This document shows positions 61,814-64,000 of a stretch of 64,000 nt of DNA, piece by piece (the stretch's first letter is position 1; each line of letters opens with the position of its first letter). The stretch spans positions 3,635,503-3,699,502 of the forward strand of contig NZ_CP076024.1 of assembly GCF_022788635.1 (NCBI RefSeq), in the 5' to 3' direction. This stretch comes from Methylobacter sp. S3L5C (GTDB taxonomy: Bacteria; Pseudomonadota; Gammaproteobacteria; Methylococcales; Methylomonadaceae). Under the pieces are notes generated by a model. That model saw only the letters and a list, made by a program, of their open reading frames with translations, did no database searches and had not been told where the DNA came from. The position numbers and the translations under genes were made by a program.

Positions 61814-63251
61814 TGCAATACCTTCGCCAATTGGCATGAGTAATTTATAGATGTCGGAGGAAGGAGAAAGGTCAGAGAAGGTAGAATAGAGCTTCTAACA
61901 GAGCATTCGCACCCAAACTGACCATGAATGAAATCATGGCAATACTAAATACCGTAAGTCCACATTTAAAAGCCTGCACGCTAAAGCAGATGACCCTGCT
62001 TATTGAAGCCATGCTGTCGATGACGGGACGAGTAACCATGCTGAGTTTGTCGCGTTGGACTGAAAAAGGTGGCAGCTATCGAACGGTACAACGTTTTTTA
62101 AAGAAAAAATAGCGTGGTCAGCGTTACGTTGGCAACTCATAAAGCAACATACACAGGAAACTAAAGGTATATGGTTGCTGATTGGGGATGAGGTCATGGT
62201 GACCAAATCAGGGAAAGAAACGCATGGCTTAGGGGTTTTTTTTCTTCGATTTATAACAAGCCATTGCCTGGGCTGTGTTTTTTAAACCTGTCCTTGTTAT
62301 CTGTCGAAACGCGGACGGCTTATCCTTTAATCACCGAATAGCTGGTACGTGGCGATGTTCAAACCAGTGCGCCCAAGGCCGTTAAACCAAAAACTCGAAA
62401 CCTGGCAGGCCTAAGGGCAGTGTTAACAAAAACCGGAAAGTTGTTAAACTATGGTCTTTTCAACGACAGTTGCAAGCCTGTATTAATGCGGCATTAACGC
62501 TGATAGGGTTGAATTTGGGAATCGTCTACTTTGTTTACGATGGCCCACTGGGCAACAATGCTGGCCTACAAGCCGTTATACAAACGGGGCTACACTTTAT
62601 TTGCAAGCTACGCCATGATTCAACGCTTTACTTGCCCTACTCGGGCAAGTATTCAGGAAAAGGTAAGCCGCGTAAATACGGTGAAAAACTAACACTGGAA
62701 ACATTAACAGACGCGCATCGGAAATCGGAGGTCGTGGAAAAAGGCATTCAAACGTGTATCTATCAGGTGCACGTTTAGCACAAAAACTTTCCTGAATTGC
62801 TCAATGTCGCCATCATTGTAAAGACCAACCTAAAAACAGGACGGATCGCAAAGGTGCTGTTGTTTAGTGATGACCTGACACTGGCCAGTGAAAAATTGCT
62901 CAGCTACTACGCTTTGCGGTTTCAAATCGAGTTTAACTTCCGCGATGCCAAGCAATATTGAGGGTTGGAAGATTTTATGAATGTCAAAGAAACGCAAGTC
63001 AATAATGCGGCTAACTTCTCCTTGTTCATGGTCACTTTTTCACCGCTTTTATCGGCAAAAATAGAGGGAACCAACAAGGGCAGTATGCTGGATTTAAAAA
63101 CCATCTTCAGAGCCCGAAAATACACGCAGCGGATTATTAATTCGTTGGACAAAAATGATGACACATTTTTAATCGACGACCGTATCTTCCAAGCCGCAGA
63201 AATTGGCAGGATTCATGCAAGAGCGGCTTAAATTTTGGCGAAGGTATTGCA
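61814..63251. mobile_element. Degenerate IS4-like insertion sequence
   Basis: The ends are perfect 17-base inverted repeats, TGCAATACCTTCGCCAA (61,814-61,830) and its complement (63,235-63,251). Inside is a transposase gene broken by stops and frameshifts. I see no clear target duplication flanking it. Confidence 0.85.
61924..63231 (+). pseudogene. IS4-like transposase, inactivated
   Basis: Fragments in different frames line up along one transposase: MLSLSRWTEKGGSYRTVQRF (then stop at 62,110), a middle DDE region LGIVYFVYDGPLGNNAGLQA and LICKLRHDS-type (LHFICKLRHDSTLYLPYSGK) to a stop at 62,776, and the C-terminal FQIEFNFRDAKQY then a stop, continuing LEDFMNVKETQVNNAANFSL. Several internal stops and at least one frameshift mean no functional product. 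Confidence 0.85.
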
Positions 63252-63364
63252 TAAGGGATTCTTTTAAAATTAGCTATAAGGATTATGTTCATGTAGCAAG
63301 CTATTTTTTTATATTGGATGTGGATCCCGTCCTATTGCTTTTGTTTCATGATTCAAATTAAGCT

Positions 63365-64000
63365 TTACATCTGAAATCCCGAGACAAGCCTCTCTTCTAA
63401 TAAAGTATGCCGAATTTGCGAGGATAAGTTATCGATAAGGTTAGCCAGAAAATCCCAAAAGGCTTGCTGATCTGCAGTTTGAGTGACCAATTCGGAAGGT
63501 AAAAAACGTCGCATCTCTTTTCTAAACTCTAACGCTACCTTGGGATCTGTTTTGAGTAATGCACAACGCTTATCAAACAGATCCAAAAACTGCTGAGGAT
63601 CACTTTTATGGTCTGCTAGCTTTACTGGAATTAAGTCCATTTGTGGTTTTACACCTTGTTGATATAACCAGGTTATATCCCATAAATCGCGATTCTTAAT
63701 TCGATTGGGTCGAAGTGCAAAGGCACAAAGCTTGTCAGTAAAAATTTCTTCCCGGCTTTCAACTTGCAGAATTAAACCACTGGTACCCATCTCAACGCCA
63801 TGGGGGTTTAATAAAAGCATAGGGCGTGGTTGATAACTTGGAATAGCACACACATCAATATTGATTCTCTGAGCCGGTAGATCTTTACGCCCCGGTCGCA
63901 TTTGCACCTTCAACTTCCAGGTATCGACGTTGCCTACATCTCGAGTTGGTTCACTCACTGTAATTTCAAGACCGTATTTAGCCATCATTTTCGTTACCAA
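63365..64000 (-). CDS. AbiEii-type nucleotidyltransferase toxin, 5' part outside window
   Basis: The visible 211 residues are the C-terminal part of an AbiEii/AbiGii-like protein: LILQVESREEIFTDKLCAFA, RIKNRDLWDITWLYQQG and the late FRKEMRRFLPSELV. The N-terminal nucleotidyltransferase active site would lie to the right of base 64,000. Such toxins pair with an AbiEi-type antitoxin usually coded just upstream, also out of view. It could be part of a phage-defence or stabilisation module next to the IS element. Confidence 0.75.
   Translation of the reverse strand: MVTKMMAKYGLEITVSEPTRDVGNVDTWKLKVQMRPGRKDLPAQRINIDVCAIPSYQPRPMLLLNPHGVEMGTSGLILQVESREEIFTDKLCAFALRPNRIKNRDLWDITWLYQQGVKPQMDLIPVKLADHKSDPQQFLDLFDKRCALLKTDPKVALEFRKEMRRFLPSELVTQTADQQAFWDFLANLIDNLSSQIRHTLLEERLVSGFQM

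Overview
The window looks like the chromosome of a diazotrophic gammaproteobacterium, most likely a gamma-methanotroph of the Methylococcales. That placement is inferred from the Azotobacter-type nif gene order, a NifL/NifA pair, an Rnf complex inside the nif locus, moderate-to-low GC and abundant small palindromic intergenic repeats. No pmo, rRNA or tRNA gene is present to confirm it.

Layout. (1) About 1-10,950 is the left part of a Mu-like transposable prophage. The early genes run on the minus strand: ner, MuA transposase, MuB ATPase, a chain of small translationally coupled genes, DUF3164, DUF2786, GemA, a lipoprotein cargo gene and the first codons of a Mor-type activator. An S24/HTH repressor diverges from them, with a clustered operator and two candidate MuA-binding repeats at the prophage end. 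(2) 11,041-17,376 encodes a 2,111-residue surface or secreted protein with a DUF4347 head, thirteen Ig-like repeats of exactly 306 bp and an RTX-like tail. (3) 17,646-19,093 holds a two-gene operon: a degenerate SIR2-like protein and an unknown partner. It is divergent from nifH and has its own sigma54-type promoter. (4) 19,592-27,421 is nifHDKT, a ferredoxin, nifY, lrv, unknown nif-linked genes and a Nif11 protein. An autotransporter on the opposite strand (27,570-29,402) follows.

(5) 29,762-37,733 is nifENX, the DUF269 and Rop-like nif genes, FdxB, a thioredoxin-fold 2Fe-2S ferredoxin, several unknown proteins including a DUF364-type protein, and a GlcF-like Fe-S protein. (6) 37,787-43,851 is the minus-strand operon rnfABCDGEH plus a GNAT gene. 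(7) nifL-nifA (44,207-47,372) is followed by a small gene, a gap with decayed sequence, a SagB-type oxidoreductase and a NifZ-like protein. (8) 50,507-57,857 is iscA-nifU-nifS-nifV-cysE-nifW-nifZ-nifM with small extra genes, then clpX and a redox tail: Grx-BolA fusion, nifF flavodoxin, Rieske protein and RseC. (9) A broken IS4-like element and a truncated AbiEii-type toxin gene end the window.

How it works together. NifL/NifA with sigma54 would drive divergent promoters upstream of nifH, the SIR2-like operon, nifE, rnfA and iscA; I could find -24/-12 elements at all of these, with TGT-N10-ACA motifs upstream. Rnf, ferredoxins, flavodoxin and perhaps the GlcF-like protein supply low-potential electrons. 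NifU/S/IscA/Grx-BolA handle Fe-S assembly, and NifE/N/X/Y/V make and carry FeMo-co and homocitrate. nifB and nifQ are not in the window. The least expected observations are palindromic mobile repeats lying in frame inside nifX and the GlcF-like gene and forming the end of cysE, and a SIR2-like protein that seems to lack the catalytic histidine but sits under a nitrogenase-type promoter.
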